Assembly: GCF_002343915.1 (NCBI RefSeq)
Contig: NZ_NETK01000001.1
Span: 5,222,001-5,286,000 of the forward strand
Reading direction: 5' to 3'
Length of the DNA: 64,000 nt
Source of the DNA: Nannocystis exedens
GTDB lineage: Bacteria > Myxococcota_A > Polyangia > Nannocystales > Nannocystaceae
The position numbers and the translations under genes are program-made. The notes beneath the pieces are model-generated. The model was not told the origin of the DNA. It worked only from the letters and a program-made list of their open reading frames with translations, and searched no databases. Positions 8,171-16,494 of the stretch are shown in pieces. Numbering within the stretch: position 1 is the first letter of the stretch; the number at the start of each line of letters is the position of its first letter.

Positions 8171-8527
8171 ATGCGTGCTTACGAGGCCTGGGAGCAGCTG
8201 GACTTCGCGACCTTCATGACCCCGGAGACGCGGACGGTCGCACGCCCCGCGCCAGGCGCGACGCTCGAGATGCACGTGTACGGCGACGACTTCGCGCTGG
8301 TGCGCGTCCGCGACGGTTTCTACGCCGACGATCGCCGGGTCTTCTACGTCTCGCGCGGCCGGGTCTACCTCCTCCGCTCGCCGCGGCTGCGCGCGGGCCA
8401 GGGTTTTCGGAGGATCACCGCCCTGCCGGCGTCCGCCCAGAGTGTGGACGAGTCCAAGTTCGACCCCGACGACGCCGGCGACCAGGCGCTGTTCGCCGTC
8501 GCCGACTGCATCGACGGAATTTATTGA
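8171..8527 (+). CDS. Unknown 118-residue protein
   Basis: ATG 8171 was chosen because the protein then begins MRAYEAWEQLDF and keeps a normal composition. The in-frame sequence upstream is hairpin- and Arg-rich. The protein is acidic and soluble, with no signal peptide, membrane span or recognised motif. A central stretch (DFALVRVRDGFYADDRRVFYVSRGRVYLLR) predicts alternating beta strands. It is a monocistronic gene preceded by a candidate promoter and followed by the hairpin repeat region. Real coding is supported by composition and codon position GC; function is unknown. Confidence 0.6.
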   Translation: MRAYEAWEQLDFATFMTPETRTVARPAPGATLEMHVYGDDFALVRVRDGFYADDRRVFYVSRGRVYLLRSPRLRAGQGFRRITALPASAQSVDESKFDPDDAGDQALFAVADCIDGIY

Positions 8528-8720
8528 GCCGCGAGTGCGCGGGCCGCGGGCGCGAGGCCGCAGGAAATCGGGACGATGAGGTTGCTCCGGGACGTCTCGC
8601 CGTTCGCGGCAGCCGTTCGCGGCAGACCCGAGCGGAGACGTGACAGTCGGCGAGCCGAGTGTGCGAGCAGGCAGCTCCCTCCGAGGTGAGAGGCGCGGAT
8701 TGCCGCGTGCGGAGCGGCCC
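8528..8720. other. Intergenic, no feature seen
   Basis: GC-rich sequence between the unknown gene and the 124-bp repeats. It contains short direct repeats (gttcgcggcag twice near 8610-8625) but no supported gene. Confidence 0.4.
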
Positions 8721-8730
8721 CGAAAATAGT

Positions 8731-9097
8731 TACGCCCCGCTCAGGCTGCCGTCAGGGCAGGTCTGCAAGCGGGGCGGCAGGTCGACGAGACCGTGCTCGT
8801 CACCATGCGAAGATGGGTTGGCCGGGCTCGGGTGCCGAGTCCGGCCGAGAGAGTTACGCCCCGCCCAGGCAGCCGTTCGGGCTGCCTGCCAGCGAGGCGG
8901 CAGGTCGACGAGACCGTGCTCGTCACCGTGCGGAGACGGGTGGCCGGACTCGAATGCCGAGTCCGGCCGGGAGAAGTGACGCCCCGCCCAGGCTGCCGTT
9001 TGAGACGGCGGTCTGCCAGCGAGGCGGCAGGTCGACGAGACCTTGCTCGTCACCTTGCGAAGGCGGGGAGGCCGGACTCGTGTTGCCGAGTCCGGCC
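8731..9097 (-). repeat. Three ~124-bp tandem repeats, each with two hairpins
   Basis: Units start near 8731, 8855 and 8978 (periods 124 and 123). Each contains a first hairpin built on GGCAGCC/GGCTGCC or GGCTGCC-type arms whose sequence differs between copies while pairing is kept. A conserved core GGCAGGTCGACGAGACC follows, and then a second perfect hairpin GGCCGGACTCG-loop-CGAGTCCGGCC. The block lies directly downstream of tmRNA on the same strand. Preserved pairing with changed arm sequence suggests RNA structure. Confidence 0.8.
9070..9097 (-). terminator. Hairpin 9 nt after tmRNA 3' end
   Basis: GGCCGGACTCG-tgttg-CCGAGTCCGGCC forms an 11-bp perfect stem on the tmRNA strand just past its 3' end. 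There is no strong T-tract, so it may act in termination or 3'-end processing. It is the last of three such hairpins in the repeat array. Confidence 0.55.
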
Positions 9098-9105
9098 GAG
9101 AAGAG

Positions 9106-9463
9106 TGGAGGCGCCGGGAATTGAACCCGGGTCCGCGAGCCATCCGGTGGGACCACTACGTGCGTAGCCGCTGTACTTGATTTAGCCCCGGAGCATGCCC
9201 ACGGCAGGCCCTCTCCGGTGCGATCCCCTCATCTCACATGTGCGCTCGGGGCGAGGCGCGCACGCCAGCTCCGGTGATCACACCCCCGTCCCTATCGGAG
9301 CCTCTCGGGCGGGGATGTCGCGGGTTCTTACGCCGCGAGGGCCATCTGGCCGTAGCTGTTGTCGTTGGCAGCTATGTTTCCCACTCATTTTTACGTGGCT
9401 GAGTAGGCAGCCCCGGCACGCGATCCGTCACGTTCAGTACCCCCGTCGAAACCTGACACCCCC
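9106..9463 (-). ncRNA. ssrA: tmRNA (transfer-messenger RNA)
   Basis: On the minus strand the 5' end reads GGGGGTGTCAGGTTTCGACGG and the 3' end GGTTCAATTCCCGGCGCCTCCA, the hallmark tRNA-like acceptor and T arm. GGGGGUG pairs with CGCCUCC through seven bases. The terminal CCA is not encoded beyond the first A, so it must be added after transcription. tmRNA with SmpB rescues stalled ribosomes and tags the nascent protein for proteolysis. The length is 358 nt. The gene is divergent from the FHA-GGDEF gene at 9507. Confidence 0.95.
9328..9369 (-). other. tmRNA proteolysis-tag reading frame
   Basis: The resume codon GCC begins the tag ANDNSYGQMALAA, followed by TAA. The AND start and ALAA end match the general tag pattern; the middle NSYGQM is longer than the enterobacterial tag. 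Confidence 0.9.
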
Positions 9464-9506
9464 GTGAGTGGTTGGCTTTTCGCCGCGGCGACGGGCGCCG
9501 CGGCGG

Positions 9507-10538
9507 ATGAAGAGTATGAGTCGGCCGACAGGCCCGCGCAAGGCCGCGGGCGCGCGCCGCGGGCGCCCCGGCGCACGAGGCCCAATTGTTGCCCCGCGGG
9601 GGACGCCGGCCCTACGATGCCGGCCAGTGGCCCCTGCGCCCGGACGTTTTCAACCTCCCGACCGCCCCTCCGACAAGGAGGGTCCGCGGAGGGCGTTCGT
9701 CGTCGTGCTCGCGGGCGACCGCATGGGCGAGATGTTCGAGCTCGACCCCGCGTACACGACGATCGGCCGCGGCCTGACCGCGACGGTGCGGATCAACGAC
9801 GAGGGAATCTCCCGCACCCACGCGGCCGTATCCGTCGACAAGGGCGTGTACTACCTCTCCGACGCGGGCTCGACCAACGGGACGTTCGCCAACGGCGAAC
9901 GCGTCGACCGCCATGCGCTGCGCGAGGGCGACAAGATCCAGCTCGGGGCCGCCAGCGTGCTCCGCTTCACCTTCCACGAGGACACCGACGACGACCAGCA
10001 GCGCGAGCTGTACGAGTCGACGCTGCGCGACCGCCTCACCGGCCTGTTCGCCCGCGGGTACTTCCTCAACCGCCTCGAGAGCGACGTCGCCGTCGCGCTG
10101 CGCCACGGCAAGCCGCTGGCGCTGGTCCGCTTCGAGGTCGACCGCTTCGCCGGCGTGCGCGCGGCCGTCGGCGATGCCGCGGCCGACCAGGTCCTTCGGG
10201 CCATGTGCCTGACGATCGCCGAGAGCACCCGCAGCGACGATTTGCTGGCCCGCCTCGGCGACGAGGACTTCGCGTTCCTCTGCCGCGACGTCGACGCCAT
10301 GCGCGCCTCGCGGGCGGCCCGGCGGCTGCGCGAGACGATCGCCGCGCGCGAGCTGCCCGGCGCGGAGCCCAAGCACCTGACCCTCTCGCTCGGGGTGGCC
10401 GACCTCGCGCTGCTGCACGAGCCGACCGCCGAGGCGCTGATCAAGGCCGCCGAGTCGGCGCTGACGATCGCCCGCCGCGCCGGCGGCGATCGCGTCGAGA
10501 TCTACGACCCCGAGAACGAGCCGACCCGACTGGTCTAA
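9507..10538 (+). CDS. FHA domain - degenerate GGDEF protein
   Basis: ATG 9507 (alternatives 9516 or 9723) gives about 343 residues. After a basic, disordered N-terminus (about 1-60) comes an FHA phosphothreonine-binding domain (about 62-155), with TTIGRGLTATVRI, SRTHAAVS and SDAGSTNGTF. A diguanylate-cyclase-like domain (about 175-330) follows, containing RDRLTGLFARGYFL. The active-site motif is LGDEDF instead of GGDEF, so cyclic-di-GMP synthesis is doubtful and a ligand- or partner-sensing role is possible. FHA-GGDEF proteins link Ser/Thr kinase signalling to second-messenger control and are common in myxobacteria. The lytic transglycosylase gene starts 10 bp after its stop and is probably co-transcribed. 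Confidence 0.88.
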   Translation: MKSMSRPTGPRKAAGARRGRPGARGPIVAPRGTPALRCRPVAPAPGRFQPPDRPSDKEGPRRAFVVVLAGDRMGEMFELDPAYTTIGRGLTATVRINDEGISRTHAAVSVDKGVYYLSDAGSTNGTFANGERVDRHALREGDKIQLGAASVLRFTFHEDTDDDQQRELYESTLRDRLTGLFARGYFLNRLESDVAVALRHGKPLALVRFEVDRFAGVRAAVGDAAADQVLRAMCLTIAESTRSDDLLARLGDEDFAFLCRDVDAMRASRAARRLRETIAARELPGAEPKHLTLSLGVADLALLHEPTAEALIKAAESALTIARRAGGDRVEIYDPENEPTRLV

Positions 10539-10548
10539 GGAGCAGGTG

Positions 10549-12960
10549 ATGCAACGCCCCTCGATTCGCGGCCCGGTGGCCCTGCTCGTGCTCGTGAGCC
10601 TGTCTTTTGGGGCATGTCGGGGCGAGTCGACGCCGCCGCTGTTCACCGGCGACCTCGGCAAGTCCGCCGGCGAGCCCGACAAGAAGAGGGAGCCGCCGCC
10701 GGTCGCCGAGCCCGAGCGCAAGCTGTGGTTCTCCAGCGGGCCCGGCCGTGACGCGATCCTCGCCCGCGAGCGGCAGAACTTTTCGGCCGCGGTCAAGCTG
10801 CTCGACGAGGTGCTGCAGGACGGCTCGCTCGCAACCGACGACCGGGGCGCGGCGCTGTGGCTGCGCGCGCTCGAGGACCTGCGGGCGCAGAAGTTCGCCG
10901 AGGGCGCCGCGCGGCTGGCCGAGGCCCGCACCGCGCCGGGGCTGGCCGCGGTCGCGCCGCGCCTGCGCCTGCTCGAGGCCCAGGCGTGGCTCGACGCCGG
11001 CATGCCGGACAAGGCCAAGGCGCCGCTCGCCGGGCTCGTCGAGGCCGCCGCCGGCACCGCGATCGAGCCGGCCGCGACGATCACCGGCGCCGACGCCAAG
11101 GCGCGCACGGGCGACCGCGACGGCGCGCTGGCGCAGTACGCCGGCTTCCTCGCCAAGTTCCCCGAGTCGGCGCGGCGGCACGAGGTGCGGGCCAAGCGGG
11201 CCCGGCTGTTGGCCGAGGGCGAGGCGCCGGAGGAGCTGCGCGAGGCGATCGAGCTGTACGAGAAGCTGCTGCTCGACGTGCCGCTGTCGGACTACGGCGC
11301 CGAGGCCGAGGAGCGGCTGCCGGCGCTGGCGCAGAAGCTCGGCCTGCGGCGCAGCTTCACCGAGGACCGCGACGCCGTGCGCCAGCGCCAGCTGGCGAAG
11401 ATCCGCGACCAGCTCGCGCGCAGCCGCTACGCCGGGGTCATCCGCGACGTCGACGAGTTCCTCGCGCTGCAGCCGGCCGACGCCGACCGCTGCGAGGCGC
11501 TGTTCCTCAAGGGCACGGCGATCTTCAAGCAGCGCAAGCGGGCCAAGTCGCGCCCGGTGTTCGAGTCGGCGGCGGCGGCCTGCCGCAAGGCCGGACCTGG
11601 CCGCAAGGACACCCTCGTCAAGGCCCTCTACCAGGCCGGCCGCGGCCGCTACGCCGAGGGCGAGTACGAGCGCGCGGCCAAGCAGTTCACCGCGGTCGCC
11701 GACGAGTTCCCCGATCACAGCTACGCCGACGACTCGCTGCTGCTGGCCGGCGAGTCGTGGGCCGAGAAGAACGACAAGCCGCGCGAACGCCAGGCCTACG
11801 AGCGCATGCTGAAGGACTTCGGCGACGGCGACATGGCCTTCGAGGCCCGCCGCCGGCTGCTGGTGCTGGCGCTGACGCAGGACCGCCCGGCCGACGCGCT
11901 CAAGCTGGCCGACGACGGCCTCGCGGGCAAAGGCTTCGACCTGCGCGACCGCGCCAAGCTGCACTACTTCCGCGGCCGGGCCCTCCACCGCCTCGGCCGC
12001 ACCGACGACGCCGTGGCCGCCTGGCTCGACGTCATCGCCACCGCGCCGCTGAGCTATTCTGGCCTTCAGGCCATGTCACGCCTGCGCGAGGCCGGCGAGG
12101 AGCCGCTGGCGCGCGGGATCGCGGCGCTGTCGAAGTCGGCCGATCAGGCGGCCGTGCGCCTCGACCTACCGCCCACGCCCGCGGCCGAGCGCGCGCTGCT
12201 GCTGGCCCGCCTCGGCCTCGGCGACGAGGCCCGCGAGGAGCTCAGCGACGCCAAGATCGACGGCTGGCCTGCCGCCGCGGTGCTGGCCCAGGCCGGCCTC
12301 TACGGCGAGTCGCAGCGGCTGCTCGGCGCGCTCGGCAGCAGCTGGCGGCAGAGCCCGCCGGGCGCGGCCAACCGCGAGCTGTGGACGATCGCCCACCCGC
12401 TCGCGTTCTCCGACCTCGTGCGCGCCGGCGAGGGCGCGCACCAGGTCCCGTGGTTCCTCACCTTCGCCATCATGCAGACCGAGAGCCGCTTCGAGCCCGG
12501 CGTGACGTCGTGGGCCGGCGCCCGCGGCCTCGTGCAGCTGATGCCGGCCACCGCCAAGGACCTCGCGCGCCAGGCCGGCGTCGACGGCTTCGACGAGGCC
12601 CGCCTCTACGACCCGTCGCTCAACCTCGACCTCGGCACGCTCTACCTCGGCAACCTCGTGCGTCGCTTCGGCGGCGACGATGCCGCCGTGCCGCTGGCGA
12701 TCCCCAGCTACAACGCCGGCGCCGGCGCGGTCGACAAGTGGCTCGAGAAGCGCAAGGACTGGGACTTCGACCTCTTCATCGAGGCCATCCCCTACGACGA
12801 GACCCGCGCCTACACCCAATCGGTGCTCGAGCGCTGGCTCAGCTACCGCTGGCTGCACGCCCCCGCCGAGCTCACCGCGGCCCAACGCCTGCCCTACGTG
12901 CCGCTGACCCTGCCGAGCCGCGTCCGCGGCGTCTCGCCGGGCCCGGTCGACCACGGCTGA
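10549..12960 (+). CDS. Lytic transglycosylase lipoprotein (Slt70-like) with TPR superhelix
   Basis: ATG 10549 follows AAGGAGCAGGTG. The 803-residue precursor has a signal peptide ending in SFGAC, a probable lipobox, so the protein is likely lipid-anchored. Residues about 60-600 form TPR-like helical repeats, as in the Slt70 doughnut domain. The C-terminal SLT domain (about 625-770) has QTESRFEPGVTSWAGARGLVQLMP with the catalytic Glu at about 645, then IPSYNAGAGAVDKW. Such enzymes cleave the MurNAc-GlcNAc bond to give 1,6-anhydro ends during wall turnover or predation. It is the second gene after the FHA-GGDEF protein. Dispersed hairpins follow its stop. Confidence 0.9.
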   Translation: MQRPSIRGPVALLVLVSLSFGACRGESTPPLFTGDLGKSAGEPDKKREPPPVAEPERKLWFSSGPGRDAILARERQNFSAAVKLLDEVLQDGSLATDDRGAALWLRALEDLRAQKFAEGAARLAEARTAPGLAAVAPRLRLLEAQAWLDAGMPDKAKAPLAGLVEAAAGTAIEPAATITGADAKARTGDRDGALAQYAGFLAKFPESARRHEVRAKRARLLAEGEAPEELREAIELYEKLLLDVPLSDYGAEAEERLPALAQKLGLRRSFTEDRDAVRQRQLAKIRDQLARSRYAGVIRDVDEFLALQPADADRCEALFLKGTAIFKQRKRAKSRPVFESAAAACRKAGPGRKDTLVKALYQAGRGRYAEGEYERAAKQFTAVADEFPDHSYADDSLLLAGESWAEKNDKPRERQAYERMLKDFGDGDMAFEARRRLLVLALTQDRPADALKLADDGLAGKGFDLRDRAKLHYFRGRALHRLGRTDDAVAAWLDVIATAPLSYSGLQAMSRLREAGEEPLARGIAALSKSADQAAVRLDLPPTPAAERALLLARLGLGDEAREELSDAKIDGWPAAAVLAQAGLYGESQRLLGALGSSWRQSPPGAANRELWTIAHPLAFSDLVRAGEGAHQVPWFLTFAIMQTESRFEPGVTSWAGARGLVQLMPATAKDLARQAGVDGFDEARLYDPSLNLDLGTLYLGNLVRRFGGDDAAVPLAIPSYNAGAGAVDKWLEKRKDWDFDLFIEAIPYDETRAYTQSVLERWLSYRWLHAPAELTAAQRLPYVPLTLPSRVRGVSPGPVDHG

Positions 12961-12969
12961 GCCGAGGGG

Positions 12970-13032
12970 GCATGTCCGGAGCGACATGCTCGGGCGGACA
13001 TGCTCGCTGGCACATGCCCAAAAGGGCATGTC
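12970..13032. repeat. CATGTCC hairpin cluster between convergent genes
   Basis: The first hairpin is GCATGTCC-ggagc-GACATGC (12970-12989) and the second ACATGCCC-aaaa-GGGCATGT (13013-13032). A lone GGACATGC lies between them. The cluster fills the 74-bp gap between convergent stops at 12960 and 13035, a position suited to a bidirectional terminator. Confidence 0.75.
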
Positions 13033-13034
13033 CC

Positions 13035-13823
13035 TCAGGTCAGCCGCGGCGAGGGCAGCTTCTTCGGGCCGGCGGCGCCGGGCGGGAGGGCGTGGTTGTC
13101 CTCGGCGAGCTTGCGCTCCATGCTGCGGATCTTCGCGGTCAAGAACGCCTCGGCGCCGGCGTACAGGCAGACGAAGGTCCACACCGGCGAGAGGTGGGTG
13201 ATCCACGCGAGGCTCCACACCGCGAACACCAGCGAGGCGCGGCCGATGTCGCCGTTGAGCAGCTGGCCTGTGCCGGGGAGGAACAGGCTGAGCAGGCCGG
13301 CGGTCGCGGGCAGGCGCGGCTCCTCGTCCTCGAACGGGACCAGAGCTGTCTCTGCGGACAGGCGGGCCAGCAGCGCGTGCTCGCCGAGCTCCTGCGCCGC
13401 GGCGCGGAACTCGGCCTCGAGCTCGCCCTTGGTCTCGGGCGTGACGCCGTAGCGGACCACCGAGCCGCCGCCGATCGCCACCAGCACGCCGGCCTGGCGC
13501 ATCGCCTCGAGCGCGTTCTCGACGTCCTGGCGCGGCGAACCGAGCGCGTCGGCGGCCGAGGCCACCGTGAGGAAGTCGATCCGCGGGTCGGACAGGAGGC
13601 TCAAGATCCGCGCCGACAGCGGCGAATCGAGCGGGTCCGTCTCGCGGAACGGCGTCGTCTCGAGCGCCGCCGACTGGTCCCAACCGACGCCGCGCCGGGC
13701 CAGCGCTTGCGACTCCGATGCCTCGCGTTCCGCCTCGAGCCCGCCTTCACGAGCGAGGTCGGGGCGCAGGCGACGCGCGGTGCCGAGGGGCCGGCGCCCC
13801 TTCGTGGGCCGGAGACGATTCAT
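13035..13823 (-). CDS. TM2-like membrane protein with N-terminal winged-helix-like region
   Basis: This 262-residue protein starts MNRLRPTKGRRP. A disordered basic region (about 1-60) is followed by a predicted helical domain (about 65-130; ARILSLLSDPRIDFLTVASAAD, then ENALEAMRQAGVLV), which looks like a winged helix. At about 170-235 there are two hydrophobic helices around LPGTGQLLNGDIGRA, close to the TM2 signature (PGxGQxYxG). TM2 proteins are small membrane proteins of unknown mechanism. The gene is convergent with the lytic transglycosylase. The function is unknown; the TM2 comparison is by eye. Confidence 0.7.
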   Translation of the reverse strand: MNRLRPTKGRRPLGTARRLRPDLAREGGLEAEREASESQALARRGVGWDQSAALETTPFRETDPLDSPLSARILSLLSDPRIDFLTVASAADALGSPRQDVENALEAMRQAGVLVAIGGGSVVRYGVTPETKGELEAEFRAAAQELGEHALLARLSAETALVPFEDEEPRLPATAGLLSLFLPGTGQLLNGDIGRASLVFAVWSLAWITHLSPVWTFVCLYAGAEAFLTAKIRSMERKLAEDNHALPPGAAGPKKLPSPRLT

Positions 13824-14157
13824 GAGAGAGCCAGAGTAGTCCGTCGTGAAGAGTTGTCACGGGCCGTCGCTCGCGCGGCCAGCCGCCTTCTGGTTCACCA
13901 TAGCAAATGTCGCGGAGCGTCGCCGCCGGACGTGCGGAGGGCGACAATTCCGGGCAGCTTCGCGCCGCGGGTGAGCTCGCCGACGAGGCCCGGCAGACGC
14001 GCAGCCCGGAGCGCCGTTCGAGCCCGCCCGCCACCGGCCTCGGGCCTCGTGCGGGCCCGCGGCATCCGCCGCGGCGACGAGCACCGCAGGGCCTTGCCGA
14101 TCGGGCCTGCCGACGCGTGACATCTGCGACCATGTGGACGGAACTGCGCGCGGGTCG
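13824..14157. other. Intergenic, no gene supported
   Basis: This 334-bp stretch lies upstream of the TM2-like gene and downstream of the M28 protease gene, both on the minus strand. It is GC-rich, with no hairpin of the dispersed family and no convincing promoter. Confidence 0.4.
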
Positions 14158-16494
14158 TCACAGCGAGATCTGGCGCGACACCATGGTCCGGTCGCCGCCG
14201 TGCGAGGGAACGGCCCAGGTCGGGCGCGCCGCCTTCAGCGCGTCACCCGCCGCAGGAAGCCCTTCCGACAGGTCCCAAACAACAGCCTCGACCGGGTCCT
14301 CGCTGTCCAGCTCGAGCGTCACCACCACGCCCTCCGGCGGCGGCGCGACGAGCCCGTAGACCTCGCCGCCGGCGACGTACTTGCGCCGGTGCTCCGGATA
14401 CGGCGGCAAGGCAATCCCGTTCATCGCCACCGCCCGCAGCCCCGCGGCCTCGGGCACGAACATCGCCATCACTCGCGCGCCGCGGGCCGACCGCACGCGC
14501 ACGACCACCCGTCGACCCGAGCTCGGCGGGGGCTCCGGGTCCGCTTCGGGCTCGACCTGCGGGGGCGCCAGCTCGGGCGGGGGCGACCCGGCCGGCGCGA
14601 CGAAGCTCGGCGACGCGTCGGTGTCCCACGCGAACGCCGGCTTGGCCGGACCGAACGGAGCCGCCCCCTGCAACCCCGCCGGCAGCGGCGCGTCCGCGCC
14701 GACGACCCACCGCCCGGCGTCGCGGTCGGCGTCGAGGTGGTACAGCAGGCTCAGGCGCCGCGGCCGCGCCTCGCTGTACGCCGGCGAGGTGACGGCGATC
14801 GCCGTGGCGCCCGCGCTGACGACCGCGAGCGCCAGCACGAGCGGTCCGCGCAGGCGACTCAGCCCGTGCCACAGCGGCGCCAACAGCGAGGCCAGCAGCG
14901 CCAGCACCCCGGCCGCCGCGGGCCCGAGGCCGAACACCGCCTCGACCCGCACCGCCGCCTGCAGCCACATCAGCGCCGGCAGCGCCAAGCCGAGGAGGAC
15001 GAGGAGTCCGGAAGGCCATGTCCCCCACGACATGCCCGATCGAGCATGTCCGATACAACATGTTGCAAACGCCAGCACGCCCGCGAGCAGCGCCGGCGGC
15101 AGCGCGCCGACGCTGGCGCCCGGCAGCGCGACGGCCGTGACCGCGGCGATCGCCGCCAGCCACAGCCAGGGCCCGAGCCACAGCCAGGCGCGAGCGGCCG
15201 CGTCGGCGCGCGCGAGCGGCCCGACCAGCGCCCCGCCGGCCGCCAGCACGGCCGTCCACAGCGCGACCCGGGCCGGCAGCGGGGCCGCGTGGCCGGCGAC
15301 CTCGGCCGCGGTGAGCCAGGCGATCGCCGCCATCAAGCCGGCGCCGATCGCCGCCGGCGCGCCGACGAGGACCGCGAAGCCGAGCCCGCGAGCGAGCCAC
15401 GCCCTGCGATCGCCGCCGACCTCGCGCGCGAGCCGCCGCGCGACCGGCACGAGCAGTCCCAGCGCGAGCGCGGCGAGCCCGGGGATCCACAGCGTCCGCA
15501 GGTGGAGCAGGCTCGCCCCGAGCGCGTCGACGTAGACCCGCGAGCGCTCCGGCAGCGCCCCGAGATCGGCCTCGGCCAGGGCGCGCACGGCCGCGAGCGC
15601 GGTGTCGCCGAGGTGCTGCACGCTCGGCGGGTCGAGGTTGGCCAGGCGATCGAGCGGCGTGTGGTAGTGGGCCTTGTCCTCGCCGAAGCCGAAGTCGAGC
15701 GCCGGCCAGCCCGCGTTCTTGTAGACGGTGAAGTCGGTGTCGTACGGCGTGAGCCCGTAGACCGCCCCGATCACGCTGGCCCCGTACGGTCGCGGCACGG
15801 CCTCGGCGATCGCGGCGATCAGCCCGTCGTTGTCCGCGGTGGTGCGGGTCAGCGAGGTGACGCCGCGCGTGCCTCCGGCGTCGAGGTTGATGACGGCGCC
15901 GATCGAGGCCGCGCGCGGGTGGGCGTCGACGAACGCCTGCGCGCCGAGCAGGCCCGACTCCTCGCCGTCGACCAGCACGAACACCACCGGGTTGCGCGGC
16001 CGCGGCCCCGCGAGCAGCGCTCGCGCCACCTCGAACGAGGCGGCCACGCCCGAGCCGTCGTCGCCGGCCCCGGGCCCGGCCGCGACCGAGTCGTAGTGGG
16101 CCGAGACCAGCAGCGCCGGCCCCTCCTCGCGCCCCGGCAGCGCCGCGACCACGTTCCACACCCGGCCGCAGCCGGCGCTGCGCGGCCCGCAGGCGAAGCC
16201 CTCCTGGACCTCCGCCTGCACGCCGAGCGCCGCGAACTCGGCCAGCATCCGCTCGCGCAGCGCCGCCGCCGCCGGTGAGCCGACCGGGTGCGGCGCGTCG
16301 TCGCCGATCAGCCGCTCCAGGCGAGCGAGCGCGCGGGCCGCCGAGAACATGTCCTCCGGGACATCTTCACCGCGCGCCGGCGGCGGCTCGAGTCGCGTCT
16401 GTACCAGCGCGAGCGCCCCGGCCAGCAGCCCCGCCGCGGCGACGAACGCTGCCGCGCCGCGCAGCCCGGACCCCCGCTCGCCGGTCGTGGTCAC
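14158..16494 (-). CDS. M28 metallopeptidase with multi-span membrane domain (ERMP1/Pff1-like)
   Basis: This 778-residue protein starts with a signal-anchor helix (about 12-30). The M28 zinc peptidase domain (about 45-310) has HYDSVAAGPGAGDDGSG (His 133, Asp 145 or 146), DGEESGLLG (Glu 178/179), NLDAGG (Asp 205) and HYHTPLD. Residues about 330-620 contain about eight hydrophobic helices, and a C-terminal soluble beta-rich domain follows (about 630-778). This architecture matches the eukaryotic ER/vacuolar aminopeptidases ERMP1 and Pff1, also seen in some bacteria. It probably faces the periplasm and removes N-terminal residues from peptides. Two dispersed hairpins lie inside the reading frame (15017-15064 and 16346-16365) and are translated without disrupting it. 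Confidence 0.9.
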   Translation of the reverse strand: MTTTGERGSGLRGAAAFVAAAGLLAGALALVQTRLEPPPARGEDVPEDMFSAARALARLERLIGDDAPHPVGSPAAAALRERMLAEFAALGVQAEVQEGFACGPRSAGCGRVWNVVAALPGREEGPALLVSAHYDSVAAGPGAGDDGSGVAASFEVARALLAGPRPRNPVVFVLVDGEESGLLGAQAFVDAHPRAASIGAVINLDAGGTRGVTSLTRTTADNDGLIAAIAEAVPRPYGASVIGAVYGLTPYDTDFTVYKNAGWPALDFGFGEDKAHYHTPLDRLANLDPPSVQHLGDTALAAVRALAEADLGALPERSRVYVDALGASLLHLRTLWIPGLAALALGLLVPVARRLAREVGGDRRAWLARGLGFAVLVGAPAAIGAGLMAAIAWLTAAEVAGHAAPLPARVALWTAVLAAGGALVGPLARADAAARAWLWLGPWLWLAAIAAVTAVALPGASVGALPPALLAGVLAFATCCIGHARSGMSWGTWPSGLLVLLGLALPALMWLQAAVRVEAVFGLGPAAAGVLALLASLLAPLWHGLSRLRGPLVLALAVVSAGATAIAVTSPAYSEARPRRLSLLYHLDADRDAGRWVVGADAPLPAGLQGAAPFGPAKPAFAWDTDASPSFVAPAGSPPPELAPPQVEPEADPEPPPSSGRRVVVRVRSARGARVMAMFVPEAAGLRAVAMNGIALPPYPEHRRKYVAGGEVYGLVAPPPEGVVVTLELDSEDPVEAVVWDLSEGLPAAGDALKAARPTWAVPSHGGDRTMVSRQISL
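15017..15064 (-). repeat. CATGTCC hairpins inside the M28 gene
   Basis: The sequence around CCATGTCC-cccac-GACATGCC and GCATGTCC-gatac-AACATGT encodes CCIGHARSGMSWGTW within a run of membrane helices. It looks like an in-frame insertion of 48 bp (16 codons) of the dispersed element. Confidence 0.65.

Noticed and set aside
8731..9097. CRISPR array
   Set aside because: Units are 124 bp with no alternation of identical short repeats and unique spacers, and no cas gene is present.
10857..14120. Open frame of 1087 codons across the lytic transglycosylase and TM2-like gene
   Set aside because: It is out of frame with the transglycosylase and antisense to the TM2-like gene; Arg/Ala/Pro-rich throughout.
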